Below, in pieces: positions 43,486 through 52,217 of a stretch of 64,000 nucleotides of DNA (its first letter is position 1; the number at the start of each line of letters is the position of its first letter). Position numbers and translations under genes: made by a program. The stretch is from an uncultured Clostridia bacterium (GTDB lineage: Bacteria > Bacillota > Clostridia > Oscillospirales > Ruminococcaceae). Location of the stretch: positions 186,001-250,000 of the forward strand of contig CANRNN010000001.1 in assembly GCA_947632025.1 (NCBI GenBank). Reading direction: 5' to 3'. The notes below the pieces were generated by a model, which was not told the DNA's origin, did not search any database, and saw nothing but the letters and a program-made list of their open reading frames with translations.

Positions 43486-45309
43486 ATGGATACTACACCT
43501 ATTTTTGAACTTCGCGAACAGCTTCGTTCGGCGGCGATTGCGGGGGCAAATCTGCTTTCGGAGAATTTCAGGCTTAAAAAGGCTGTCGGCGCAATAGAGC
43601 CGCTTAAAAACGCGTCGCCCGTTTTCGGTAAGATATATGAGCTTTCAAACAACCTCGTTTCGGGTAAATGTGAGGACGCTGCAGGCACGCTGCTCGACGC
43701 GCTGACGCTTACGGATTCCGTGACTGTAGCTCTTGCGGGATATGAGGTTCAAGGGGATTTAGAGGAAATTCCCGCGGCAGATTTTTCGGCGAAGGTAACA
43801 AACGCGCCGTATTCAAAGCTCTCCGTGCTGATAAACGCTCTAACCAAACCGGGCAGCGGGCAATATAATATTGTTCGGGACGCTGTCAATGAAAAATCCG
43901 AGTTGTTTGAGGACTACCGCGTTAAGCCCGCGCTTGTAAAGGGCTTGGGAGCGTCTTATTCCGACCTTGCGGATATGGTTTACGAGATAATCGAGGGTAT
44001 GGGGGAAGATATGGTTCCGCTGCTTGAAAAAGGCTTCGATCCTAAAGGCAAAAAGGAAACGATAAGGCGCATTACGCTTATAGATACGCTTGGGAAAGAA
44101 AAAGCTAACGACTTTTATCTGGAAAATATTTTGCTTGCGGAAAAGAATGCAAAAAAGCTGCTTGTTCGCGCGCTACGGCACGACGTGAGCAACGCCGACA
44201 AGCTGATAGAATTCACCAAAACCGAAAAAGGCGCGGTAAAAGAGGAGGCGTTCTACACGCTGGCAAGGCTTGACTGCGACAAGTCGCGGGAATTCTTTGA
44301 GGAAATGGAAAAGAAAAAGCCGCAGGAAACGCTTGAATACTTGCGGTTCAGCACCTCAGACTGGTCAAGCAGGCTTGCCGCAAAGATTGGCAACAGGCTT
44401 CTTGACAACAACGACGGCGGGAGTTACAAAACCGACGGATATGGCGTACATATCGAATACGTCGCGTTCAGCGGGAAGACGGGCAAGGACGTTGCGGACT
44501 TTTTAAGACGTGCCTGCGAAAAGGACGGCGACAAGCAGGAAAAATTGAGCATAAGAGGACTGATCGACATTGCGCTGTGCAATACTGTCGCTATGACGGG
44601 CGACAAGGATATGTGCGCTCTTGCAATGGAGTTTGCTAAAAAATACCCCGACAGGACTTTTGCCGAGTCGGAAATTTATGCTATGATAATCGGCACGGAC
44701 GACTGCACAAATCTTCTCAAACAGCGGATTCTCGAAACCAAAAAGTTTGTTGAACACGACAAGAGGAACGGCGTTGCGGTGGGCTCGGCGATTACCAAAA
44801 TCGAGCGCATAAAGCTTATCAACGGGAAATATTACATGACCTACAAGCTGTACGACAGCCGCGACGCCGAACCCTCGACGCATGAATGCTACTCTATCCC
44901 GTTAAATCAGCCGATACGGGAAAAGTGGATAGATATGCTTATCGACTGCGACTGGTATCAGGCGGATCTGTTCATCGAATATCTTTTCGACAGAAACGAC
45001 AAGAGAATGTACGATAAGGTGAAAGACCACTATGTTAAGAAAATTCTGGAAACCGACGACACAACGACCCGCCTGTGGATGATGGAGAGCTGCGGCATTC
45101 GGAACGTCGAGGGTCTTATAGTCGATTACTTCACGAAAAATCAGCGTAGGGATTTTGACGAGAAGATCTTTATGTCGCACGTTCCGGGCGACAAGCCGTA
45201 TCGATACAAAGAAGCAATGGAAGTGATCTCGCTTATACGCAGCGGTAAGATTAAAGCGAAATTTGACGTTGATGATTTTGAAAATTGGGTAAACATATAT
45301 TGCAGATAA
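43486..45309 (+). CDS. HEAT-like repeat protein of the MoxR-VWA cluster (607 aa)
   Basis: Not assigned to a family with certainty. The N-terminal two thirds are successive helical pairs (for example VKGLGASYSDLADMVYEII, KKETIRRITLIDTLGKEKA and AVKEEAFYTLARLDCDKS) as in HEAT/ARM solenoids. The C-terminal third carries aromatic-rich segments (KYYMTYKLYDSRDAEP, DWYQADLFIEYLFDRND). It sits between SWIM and MoxR genes, where E. coli has MolR/YehI-type large proteins. Likely a substrate-binding scaffold, by context. Confidence 0.7.
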   Translation: MDTTPIFELREQLRSAAIAGANLLSENFRLKKAVGAIEPLKNASPVFGKIYELSNNLVSGKCEDAAGTLLDALTLTDSVTVALAGYEVQGDLEEIPAADFSAKVTNAPYSKLSVLINALTKPGSGQYNIVRDAVNEKSELFEDYRVKPALVKGLGASYSDLADMVYEIIEGMGEDMVPLLEKGFDPKGKKETIRRITLIDTLGKEKANDFYLENILLAEKNAKKLLVRALRHDVSNADKLIEFTKTEKGAVKEEAFYTLARLDCDKSREFFEEMEKKKPQETLEYLRFSTSDWSSRLAAKIGNRLLDNNDGGSYKTDGYGVHIEYVAFSGKTGKDVADFLRRACEKDGDKQEKLSIRGLIDIALCNTVAMTGDKDMCALAMEFAKKYPDRTFAESEIYAMIIGTDDCTNLLKQRILETKKFVEHDKRNGVAVGSAITKIERIKLINGKYYMTYKLYDSRDAEPSTHECYSIPLNQPIREKWIDMLIDCDWYQADLFIEYLFDRNDKRMYDKVKDHYVKKILETDDTTTRLWMMESCGIRNVEGLIVDYFTKNQRRDFDEKIFMSHVPGDKPYRYKEAMEVISLIRSGKIKAKFDVDDFENWVNIYCR

Positions 45310-45319
45310 GGAGAAATTT

Positions 45320-46405
45320 ATGGACAATTCGATTTTAAGACTTCCCGCGGAACAACTCTTCGAGGAAGAACTGAACGCGCTTATCAAAGCGGAAAAAGAC
45401 CCGATACCGGAAGGCTGGAGAATGTCGCCGCGCTCTGTTAAAACCTACATCTGCGGCGGAAAAGTCGGGAAAACCGTTATCACGCCGAAATACATAGGTC
45501 ACGAACGCTTGGTTGAAATAGCGATTGCAACGCTTGTCACCGACCGCGCTCTGCTTCTTATCGGCGAACCCGGAACGGCGAAAAGCTGGCTGTCAGAACA
45601 CCTCACGGCGGCGATAAACGGCAACTCCTCGCGCGTTATACAAGGCACGGCTGGTACTACAGAAGAGCAAATCCGCTATTCGTGGAATTACGCTATGCTT
45701 ATCGCAAACGGACCGTCCGAGGAGGCAATGCTGAAAAGTCCCGTGTTTACGGCTATGGAGGACGGAGCGATTGCAAGAGTTGAGGAAATTTCGCGTTGCG
45801 CGTCAGAAGTGCAGGACACGCTGATTTCTTTGCTTTCGGAAAAGAGAATTTCCGTGCCCGAATTATCTCTCGAAGTCCCCGCGAAAAAGGGCTTTTCGGT
45901 AATTGCTACCGCAAACACCCGCGACAAGGGCGTAAACGATATGTCCGCGGCGCTGAAAAGGCGTTTCAACATCGTAGTGCTGCCCGCGCCGGAAACCCTT
46001 GAAGAAGAAATGAATATCGTTAAAACCCGTGTGGAACAGCTGTCTTCTAGCCTTGACCTTAACGCGGTTTTGCCGAAAGCCGAGGTTATCGAGAAGATAT
46101 GCACGATTTTCCGCGAACTGCGTAACGGCGAAACTCTAGACAATAAACAGAAAGTCAAAACAACCGCAGGCGTTTTGTCTACCGCCGAAGCTATTTCTCT
46201 GCTGTGCAACAGTATGGCTCTCGCGGGGAGCTTCGGAAGCGGCGAAATATCCGATGATGATATTGCGGCGGGACTTCAGGGCGCTGTGGTAAAAGACGAC
46301 GATAAGGACAGCGTCGCGTGGAAAGAATACCTTGAAAACATCATGAAAAAGCGCGGCGCGGCGTGGAGCGGGCTTTATAAGGCTTGCAGGGAGCTTAACG
46401 AATGA
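45320..46405 (+). CDS. MoxR-family AAA+ ATPase (YehL-like)
   Basis: 361 aa. Walker A GEPGTAKSWLSEHL (about 80-93), Walker B in the modified form ARVEEISR (usually LDEINR), sensor 1 VIATANTRD, arginine-finger region MSAALKRRFN. MoxR ATPases act with VWA proteins to remodel or load metal on partner proteins. Overlaps the following DUF5682 gene by 4 bases, so the products are probably made together. Confidence 0.9.
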   Translation: MDNSILRLPAEQLFEEELNALIKAEKDPIPEGWRMSPRSVKTYICGGKVGKTVITPKYIGHERLVEIAIATLVTDRALLLIGEPGTAKSWLSEHLTAAINGNSSRVIQGTAGTTEEQIRYSWNYAMLIANGPSEEAMLKSPVFTAMEDGAIARVEEISRCASEVQDTLISLLSEKRISVPELSLEVPAKKGFSVIATANTRDKGVNDMSAALKRRFNIVVLPAPETLEEEMNIVKTRVEQLSSSLDLNAVLPKAEVIEKICTIFRELRNGETLDNKQKVKTTAGVLSTAEAISLLCNSMALAGSFGSGEISDDDIAAGLQGAVVKDDDKDSVAWKEYLENIMKKRGAAWSGLYKACRELNE

Positions 46406-48696
46406 GCAGCGTGAACTTCTTCGGAATACGCCACCTCTCCCCTGCGGGAGCGTTTTATCTGCGGGAATTTCTAACCGAAAAGCGACCGGAGCTTGTCATT
46501 ATAGAAGCGCCCGCGGATTTCGAGGACACGTCGGACGACATTGTACGACCCGAAACAAAACCGCCGTTCGCGATTCTGGCATACACAAAAAGCGTTCCCG
46601 TGAGAACCATTCTCTACCCTTTCGCGGAGTATTCGCCGGAGTATCAGGCTATTCTTTGGTGCCACGAGAATAATGTTCCGTTTCGGTTTATGGATCTTCC
46701 GTCGGAAACGTTTTTGGCGCTCGCCGACGAGAAGATACGAAAAGCCGAGCAGCTCGACGAAAACGGCGACGACACCGACGAAATTGGCGAAATTGAGCAA
46801 ATCGAACGCAAACCCGACGTTTACGAGCTTCTTGCGAAAAAAAGCGCGGACGGCTCTCACGAAACGTTTTGGGAACGGACGCTTGAACAGTGCGCTGATT
46901 TTTCAGCTTATCACGAGGGCTCTAACCTTTTCGGCGCGAAGATACGGGAATTCTCCGAAAAAGACGAATTTGACGAAAAGGAAACAAAACTGCGCGAAAT
47001 TTATATGCGCTCCGTTATCCGAAATGCGGTAAACGGCGGGATTTCCCCCGAAAAAATAGCAGTAGTTACGGGAGCGTATCACGTTGAGGGGCTGAAAACA
47101 TGGGACGTTCAAGAAGAACTTCCCGAACTGCCAATGCTTACGTCGCTGCACACGCTTATGCCGTACTCGTATTACAGGCTTTCTACTAGGTCGGGGTATG
47201 GTGCGGGAAACAAAGCTCCCGCGTATTACGAGCTTATCTGGGAGGGGCTTATTCGTGGCGACAGACTGTACACCGCAAACGCCTATCTTTCCAAAATTGC
47301 CGAAAAAGTGCGTGAAAACGGCGGCGCTGCGTCCTCGGCGCAGGTCATTGAGGGTGTGCGGCTTGCAGGCTCACTTGCCAAAATGCGCGGAGGGAATATC
47401 CCAACACTGCGGGATTTGCGTGACGCGGCTGAAACTTGTATCGGAGAGGGCAGTTTTGCTTCTATAAGCGTAGCTTCGGCGGACACGGAAATCGGCACGA
47501 AAATCGGCGAACTGCCCGAAGGCGTTTCGAGAACGAGTATTCAGGACGATTTCTATCGTTTGCTAAAAGAACTGAAGCTCGAAAAATACCGCTCTGTGAC
47601 CGCGCAGGATCTGAAACTTGACCTGCGGGAAAATATAAGAGCAAGCTCGGAAAAGTCTGCGTTTCTCGACCTTGACCGCTCCTTTTTCCTGCATAAGCTG
47701 CGCGTACTGGGGATTAACTTTGCGGAATACGTTCCGTCGAAGCAGGAAAACGCTACATGGTCGGAATCGTGGGCGATACGCTGGACTCCCGAAGCGGAGA
47801 TAGCTTTGGTGGAATCCGCACTTAAAGGCGACACTGTCGAGCTTGCAGCAGCGTTTCAGCTTAAAGAAACAGTTGAACATTCAACCGAAATGTCCGTTAT
47901 CGCGGGAGCCATCGAAGACGCTTTCTGCTGCGGAATATCAGCGGCGGCAGGATACGCCGTAGATGCGCTTCAAGCAGCGGCTGTCGACGCTGTATCTTTC
48001 GAGGAGCTTTGCAAGACTGCCTCACGGCTCGCGAATGTTATAAGCTACGGCGATATCCGCCGTGCCGACTGCTCCGCTGTAAAACCGATATTAAAGCAGC
48101 TGTACTACCGCGCCTGCCTTATTTTCACGGGAGCGTGCGTATGCGACGACGCTGCTTCCAAAAATATCGCCGAAGCGGTCAATATGCTGAATTTTGTCGA
48201 GCTTTCACAGGATTTTCTGGAAACGGAAAAGTGGCTCTCCGCTTTGAAAGAAGCCGCTGCGCGTGACGATATAAACACGCGGCTTTCGGGACTGGCGGCA
48301 GCGATTTTACTTGAACGGAATCAGATGACAAACGAGGAGCTTAAAACCGAGGTTTCCCGAAGACTTTCAAAGGGCGTTCCCGCCGACCTCGGAGCGGGCT
48401 GGTTCGAGGGGCTGACACTTAAAAACCGCTACGGGCTTATAGCGCGGCTGTCGCTGTGGGAGAGTCTTGACGAATATCTCGAATCACTTGACGATGAGGA
48501 ATTCAAGCGCGCTTTGGTGTTCCTGAGGCGGGCGTTCGCGGATTTTTCAGCAGGGGAAAAAGATTCCATAGCCGAAAACCTCGGCGAGATATGGGGACTG
48601 AACGGAGAGGAAGTAAGCGAAATTCTGAACGCGAAACTTGACGAAACTTCACAGGAAACAATTGACGCTCTCGCAGATATAGATTTTGATATATAG
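46402..48696 (+). CDS. DUF5682 family protein (YehM-like)
   Basis: 764 aa. N-terminal FFGIRHLSPAGAFYLREFL and the segments LVIIEAPADFED and KIAVVTGAYHVEGL are typical of DUF5682, found beside MoxR and VWA genes. The HxP/GxxH elements of the N-terminal part resemble a TraB/ChaN-like fold, which is only a suggestion. C-terminal half helical. No activity is known. Confidence 0.85.
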   Translation: MSSVNFFGIRHLSPAGAFYLREFLTEKRPELVIIEAPADFEDTSDDIVRPETKPPFAILAYTKSVPVRTILYPFAEYSPEYQAILWCHENNVPFRFMDLPSETFLALADEKIRKAEQLDENGDDTDEIGEIEQIERKPDVYELLAKKSADGSHETFWERTLEQCADFSAYHEGSNLFGAKIREFSEKDEFDEKETKLREIYMRSVIRNAVNGGISPEKIAVVTGAYHVEGLKTWDVQEELPELPMLTSLHTLMPYSYYRLSTRSGYGAGNKAPAYYELIWEGLIRGDRLYTANAYLSKIAEKVRENGGAASSAQVIEGVRLAGSLAKMRGGNIPTLRDLRDAAETCIGEGSFASISVASADTEIGTKIGELPEGVSRTSIQDDFYRLLKELKLEKYRSVTAQDLKLDLRENIRASSEKSAFLDLDRSFFLHKLRVLGINFAEYVPSKQENATWSESWAIRWTPEAEIALVESALKGDTVELAAAFQLKETVEHSTEMSVIAGAIEDAFCCGISAAAGYAVDALQAAAVDAVSFEELCKTASRLANVISYGDIRRADCSAVKPILKQLYYRACLIFTGACVCDDAASKNIAEAVNMLNFVELSQDFLETEKWLSALKEAAARDDINTRLSGLAAAILLERNQMTNEELKTEVSRRLSKGVPADLGAGWFEGLTLKNRYGLIARLSLWESLDEYLESLDDEEFKRALVFLRRAFADFSAGEKDSIAENLGEIWGLNGEEVSEILNAKLDETSQETIDALADIDFDI

Positions 48697-48704
48697 GTGA
48701 AATT

Positions 48705-49883
48705 ATGGACAAAACAGCACAAATGCAGCGCTGGCGGCTGATACTCGGAACGGAAAGCGAAAACCGCCTTTCGGGAATGAAAATGCCCGCCCTTTCGGAC
48801 GAGCAAGCCCTTATGGATTCCGCGCTTGCCGCGATATACAACAAGAGCGAAAACGGCGGCTTCGGAAACAACAGCGGCGCGGGTCACGGTCCGTCAAACC
48901 CGCAGATCTCCCGCTGGCTGGGCGATGTGAGAACGCTTTTTGACAAGGAGATCGTTAAGGTCATACAAAACGACGCTATGACGCGCTGCGGCTTGAAGCA
49001 ACTTATTTTCGAGCCGGAAATTCTTGAAAACACCGAGCCCGACATCTCCCTTGCGAGCGCTATCCTCACGCTGAAAGATATGATCCCCAAACGCTCGAAA
49101 GACAGCGTGCGCGAATTTATCCGGAAGATCGTCGAGGAGATAAACAAGCTCCTTGAACAGGATATCCGCCGCGCCGTCACTGCCGCTGTCAACCGCCGGG
49201 AACATTCTCCGATACCGTCTGCGTCGGCTCTCGACTACAAAATGACGATACGCCGAAACCTAAAGCACTACTCTCCCGAACTCCGCACAATCGTTCCCGA
49301 ACATTTCTACTTTTTTGAGCGCACAGCCGTTTGCGCCGCGAGCAAGTGGAATATCATTCTTGATATAGACCAGAGCGGTTCTATGGGCGAATCGGTAATT
49401 TATTCCTCGGTGGTGAGCTGTATTCTCGCGAGTATGAGCTCCGTTAAGACGCACGTCGTCGCGTTCGATACGAATATAATAGACCTTACCGACAAATGCT
49501 CCGACCCCGTCGACCTGCTGTACGGATTCCAGCTTGGAGGAGGAACGGATATCGACAAATCGGTCGTCTATTGTCAGCAGTTTATCGAAAATCCGAAAAA
49601 GACGCTCTTTTTCCTCATCTCCGACCTTGACGAGGGCGGAAACCGCGCCGCGTTCATTCGGCGAATGGAAGAAATGAAACAATCGGGCGTGACCGTCGTC
49701 TGCCTGCTGGCGCTTGCCGACAGAGGAAAGCCCTACTACGACGCGAACGTCGCGGGGAAACTCTCGTCAATGGGTATCCCATGTTTCGCGTGCAATCCGC
49801 AGAAGCTGCCCGAACTGCTCGGTCTGGTACTCAAAGGAAAAGAGCTTTCGGGCTTTATCAAGGACGCGGAAAAAATCGAGTAA
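48705..49883 (+). CDS. VWA domain protein (YehP/CoxE-like)
   Basis: 392 aa. The VWA domain occupies the C-terminal half, with an intact metal site: DQSGSMGES (MIDAS DxSxS, about residue 222), the Thr in GGGTDIDKS and the Asp in LISDLDEGG. N-terminal half helical with a Gly/Asn-rich stretch (GFGNNSGAGHGPSN). Last gene of the cluster; its stop is 3 bases from that of the convergent cobI. Expected partner of the MoxR ATPase. Confidence 0.88.
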   Translation: MDKTAQMQRWRLILGTESENRLSGMKMPALSDEQALMDSALAAIYNKSENGGFGNNSGAGHGPSNPQISRWLGDVRTLFDKEIVKVIQNDAMTRCGLKQLIFEPEILENTEPDISLASAILTLKDMIPKRSKDSVREFIRKIVEEINKLLEQDIRRAVTAAVNRREHSPIPSASALDYKMTIRRNLKHYSPELRTIVPEHFYFFERTAVCAASKWNIILDIDQSGSMGESVIYSSVVSCILASMSSVKTHVVAFDTNIIDLTDKCSDPVDLLYGFQLGGGTDIDKSVVYCQQFIENPKKTLFFLISDLDEGGNRAAFIRRMEEMKQSGVTVVCLLALADRGKPYYDANVAGKLSSMGIPCFACNPQKLPELLGLVLKGKELSGFIKDAEKIE

Positions 49884-49886
49884 AAT

Positions 49887-50528
49887 TCACTCGTTCTTTA
49901 TTATAAAAGAAGTAAAATATCCCGTATCCGAAATTTCATCTTCGGGGAAAAATAATCTCTCGCCGCCAAGACCAACGTTTTCGGCGGCGTAAATTTTTCC
50001 GCGCACATTTGTAAGGTCAGCCGCGCTTTTCATAACAACGCGTGTGCCGTCTGCCGAGAGCAGAGCGTCACGGCTTTCACAGTGGGCGGGAATTATCACA
50101 AGCGGCTCTTTCCCGCTTACAAGCGGTATTCCGAGAGCAGCAGCGGCAGCGCAGAACGACGTTACGCCCGCAACGCACTCCACCTTAAAGCCCCTTTGCC
50201 GTACTCTCTCCGAAATATAGTGAAATGTCGAATAGACCGAAATGTCCCCCAGACACACAAACGCCGCGTCCTCCTTTTCGAGTATCGCGGAAAGCGCTTC
50301 GGCGGCTTTTTCGTGGGAAATTTCAAGCCCCGCGCGGTCTTTTGTCATCGGAAACGACAGCCGCACTATCTCCTTTCCCAACAAATTTACCGCCTGCCCC
50401 GCTATCGACAGAGCCAGACCGTCGTCGGGCGCGGCAATAACACGGCATTTTTCAAGCACGCGCACAGCTTTAACGGTAAGCAGCTCCGGATCGCCCGCGC
50501 CGACGCTTACTCCGTACAATATCCCCAT
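49887..50528 (-). CDS. cobI: Precorrin-2 C20-methyltransferase-like (CobI/CbiL)
   Basis: 213 aa. Tetrapyrrole methylase fold: YGVSVGAGDPELLTVKAVRVL at the start, LSFPMTKD, CLGDISVYSTFHYI and VAGVTSFCAAAAALGIPL. It adds the C20 methyl in cobalamin synthesis using SAM. No other cob/cbi gene is in the window. Confidence 0.88.
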   Translation of the reverse strand: MGILYGVSVGAGDPELLTVKAVRVLEKCRVIAAPDDGLALSIAGQAVNLLGKEIVRLSFPMTKDRAGLEISHEKAAEALSAILEKEDAAFVCLGDISVYSTFHYISERVRQRGFKVECVAGVTSFCAAAAALGIPLVSGKEPLVIIPAHCESRDALLSADGTRVVMKSAADLTNVRGKIYAAENVGLGGERLFFPEDEISDTGYFTSFIIKNE

Positions 50529-50610
50529 AAAATCACCTCAATTTTATTTTACAATAAAAAGAAAATTTTTTCAAGGGAATAAAATATGTATTTTTTGTGA
50601 ATAATAAAAC

Positions 50611-50634
50611 AGCCCCCCGTTTTCACGAGGGGCT
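50611..50634 (-). terminator. Terminator after the 76-aa gene
   Basis: AGCCCC../..GGGGCT hairpin with a small asymmetric bulge, followed on the minus strand by GTTTTATTATT. Confidence 0.75.
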
Positions 50635-50643
50635 TGAAATTTG

Positions 50644-50874
50644 CTATGCCGAGGGGAAATCCGCTCCGCCGTTTGCAAGTAACGCCAGTATCATGACGGC
50701 GGTCACTCCGAGCATACACAGAGCCGACACCACGTCAACAACGTTTACCGGAACTTCACGACGGGCAGCGGGAAAGGTTCGGATACATTCCAGCGCATTT
50801 TTTCCGAAGGAAGCGAATTTTGTCGTCAAACGATGTATACTGAAACGACGGCGCTTTTTATTCCTTTTGCGCAT
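50644..50874 (-). CDS. Small basic membrane protein downstream of the pilin (76 aa)
   Basis: Very basic N-terminus (MRKRNKKRRRFSIHRL), then one membrane span (VVDVVSALCMLGVTAVMILALLA, about 47-69). Not recognised. Its start is 48 bases after the pilin gene and a terminator follows it, so the pair may be one transcript. Confidence 0.55.
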   Translation of the reverse strand: MRKRNKKRRRFSIHRLTTKFASFGKNALECIRTFPAARREVPVNVVDVVSALCMLGVTAVMILALLANGGADFPSA

Positions 50875-50922
50875 GGATCATCGTCCTTTCTTTAGCGCTT
50901 GATCCTTTTTTGGATCGGCAAA

Positions 50923-51576
50923 TTAGCCAAGTTCTACCTTAGGAGAAGTACCAACAGTAAGACCGGTAGAAGAAATACCAGCGGTGTGAGTATCCCAAGC
51001 AAATACTGTGGGGAAACCACCGTTCTCATCAACTGAAGGGCAGTCAGTTCCCTCAGTCATAGCAGCACTTTTATCAGCGCTGTACGCGCAGCAATTGCAG
51101 TTGCTGCCGCCCTTAAGAACAGCCAAAATAGAAGCATTCTGGAGGCTGGGGAAGTTATCTGCAAGGGTTATAAGAAGCAAACTAGCAGGATTTTTCACAC
51201 CAACCTTAGTCGCTCCGGCTTTTACACCAGTTTCATCATCAGCCCAAGTGAAAGTACCGTTGGACTTGAAATGATCGGCTTTAATTCCTTTAATTTTCCA
51301 TGTTCCAGCAGAAACTGTAATTTCAAGCTTATCAATGTTTTTTGCATTAGACAGCATACCATAACCAGCAGTATCGGCATCAGTCAGGAAAGTGTCGATC
51401 TGCTTGTCAATTTCAGCAGCTGTGGTGTCAGCAGATGTAACTCTGGACTTAGTTACCATACCCAGCATGGTGGGAACGAGAATTGCGGCAAGTACGCCGA
51501 TGATTGCGATAACAACGATCAATTCAACGAGCGTAAAGCCTTTTTTAGCCTTGAGGGCTTGCAGTTTCTTTACCAT
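50923..51576 (-). CDS. Type IV pilin-like protein
   Basis: 217 aa. Class III signal: KKGFTLVELIVVIAIIGVLA, where prepilin peptidase would cut before the Phe and Glu5 of the mature form is present. A long N-terminal helix is followed by a secreted globular part with a Cys cluster (SNCNCCAYSADK). No pilus assembly ATPase, peptidase or platform gene is in the window, so it is an orphan here. Its promoter is covered by two palindromes next to a divergent XRE gene. Confidence 0.9.
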   Translation of the reverse strand: MVKKLQALKAKKGFTLVELIVVIAIIGVLAAILVPTMLGMVTKSRVTSADTTAAEIDKQIDTFLTDADTAGYGMLSNAKNIDKLEITVSAGTWKIKGIKADHFKSNGTFTWADDETGVKAGATKVGVKNPASLLLITLADNFPSLQNASILAVLKGGSNCNCCAYSADKSAAMTEGTDCPSVDENGGFPTVFAWDTHTAGISSTGLTVGTSPKVELG

Positions 51577-51733
51577 AGTAAAGACCTCCTTAAAAGAATT
51601 ACGGCTACCGAGGGAGCCCCCCGATATGCCTATTTAATAAGCGCCCTATGCGCCTATTTCCAAATAATGTCACGGATTTATAAAATAATTTAAAAATTAT
51701 AAGTAAAGCACGAAACTCTAAAAAAATTGTAAT

Positions 51734-51789
51734 ATACTACATAAATGTTGTATTTTCTTTATTATACTACTTTTCTGTTGTATTGTCAA
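51734..51789 (-). promoter_or_regulatory. Pilin promoter covered by two 20-bp palindromic operators
   Basis: Leftward TTGACA (51784-51789), 17 bases, TATAAT (51761-51766). ATACTAC-N6-GTTGTAT occurs at 51734-51753 (around the transcript start) and at 51764-51783 (exactly in the spacer), 30 bp apart. A transcribed leader of about 178 bases runs to the pilin start, with small hairpins but no riboswitch that I recognise. Confidence 0.7.
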
Positions 51790-51849
51790 GGGGGAATTTG
51801 TTATTTCCATAAAATCATTTAAATGCACCAAAAAAGGGAGGAGAAATTT

Positions 51850-52074
51850 GTGAAATTTTACTTTGACAGGCTCCGTGAACTGCGCGAGGGTCACGAGCTT
51901 CGTCAAGCAGAAATCGCAAAATTTCTTGGTCTTACAAACCAACAAGCCTACCAACGGTACGAAAGCGGCAGGGTGATGATGCCAATAAACCTCATCATCA
52001 AAGCTGCGGTTTTTTATGATGTTTCGGTCGATTACGTCTGCGGACTGACGGACGACCGAAGAAAATACTGGTGA
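51850..52074 (+). CDS. XRE-family regulator (74 aa)
   Basis: Single helix-turn-helix protein: LRELREGHELRQAEIAKFLG, then NQQAYQRYESGRVMMP and FYDVSVDYVCGLTDD. GTG 51850 is chosen because GGGAGGAG lies 6 bases upstream; the ATG at 51823 would have no ribosome site. Divergent from the pilin gene and the likely ligand of its palindromes. A hairpin TTCCC/GGGAA with T-run follows (52078-52103). Confidence 0.85.
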   Translation: MKFYFDRLRELREGHELRQAEIAKFLGLTNQQAYQRYESGRVMMPINLIIKAAVFYDVSVDYVCGLTDDRRKYW

Positions 52075-52077
52075 AGC

Positions 52078-52103
52078 TTCCCTCTTTCGGGGAATATTTT
52101 TTT
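52078..52103 (+). terminator. Terminator of the XRE gene
   Basis: 5-bp stem TTCCC/GGGAA followed by a T-run; short but well placed. Confidence 0.6.
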
Positions 52104-52166
52104 GCCCAAAAAACACCGTTGTTAAGCCAAATTTCACAAATTTCCGAAAAAAATTGAAAACTCGCC

Positions 52167-52195
52167 TTGACAAGTGCGTTAATATGTGGTAAAAT
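52167..52195 (+). promoter_or_regulatory. pyrB promoter
   Basis: TTGACA 52167-52172, 17-base spacer, TAAAAT 52190-52195. The leader is only about 15 bases, so there is no room for a PyrR attenuator. Confidence 0.75.
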
Positions 52196-52217
52196 ATATA
52201 ATGAGGTGATGTGTGCT

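Noticed and set aside
51577-51760. A cyclic-di-GMP riboswitch in the pilin leader
   Set aside because: The leader has short hairpins, but I cannot place the conserved core of either c-di-GMP class.
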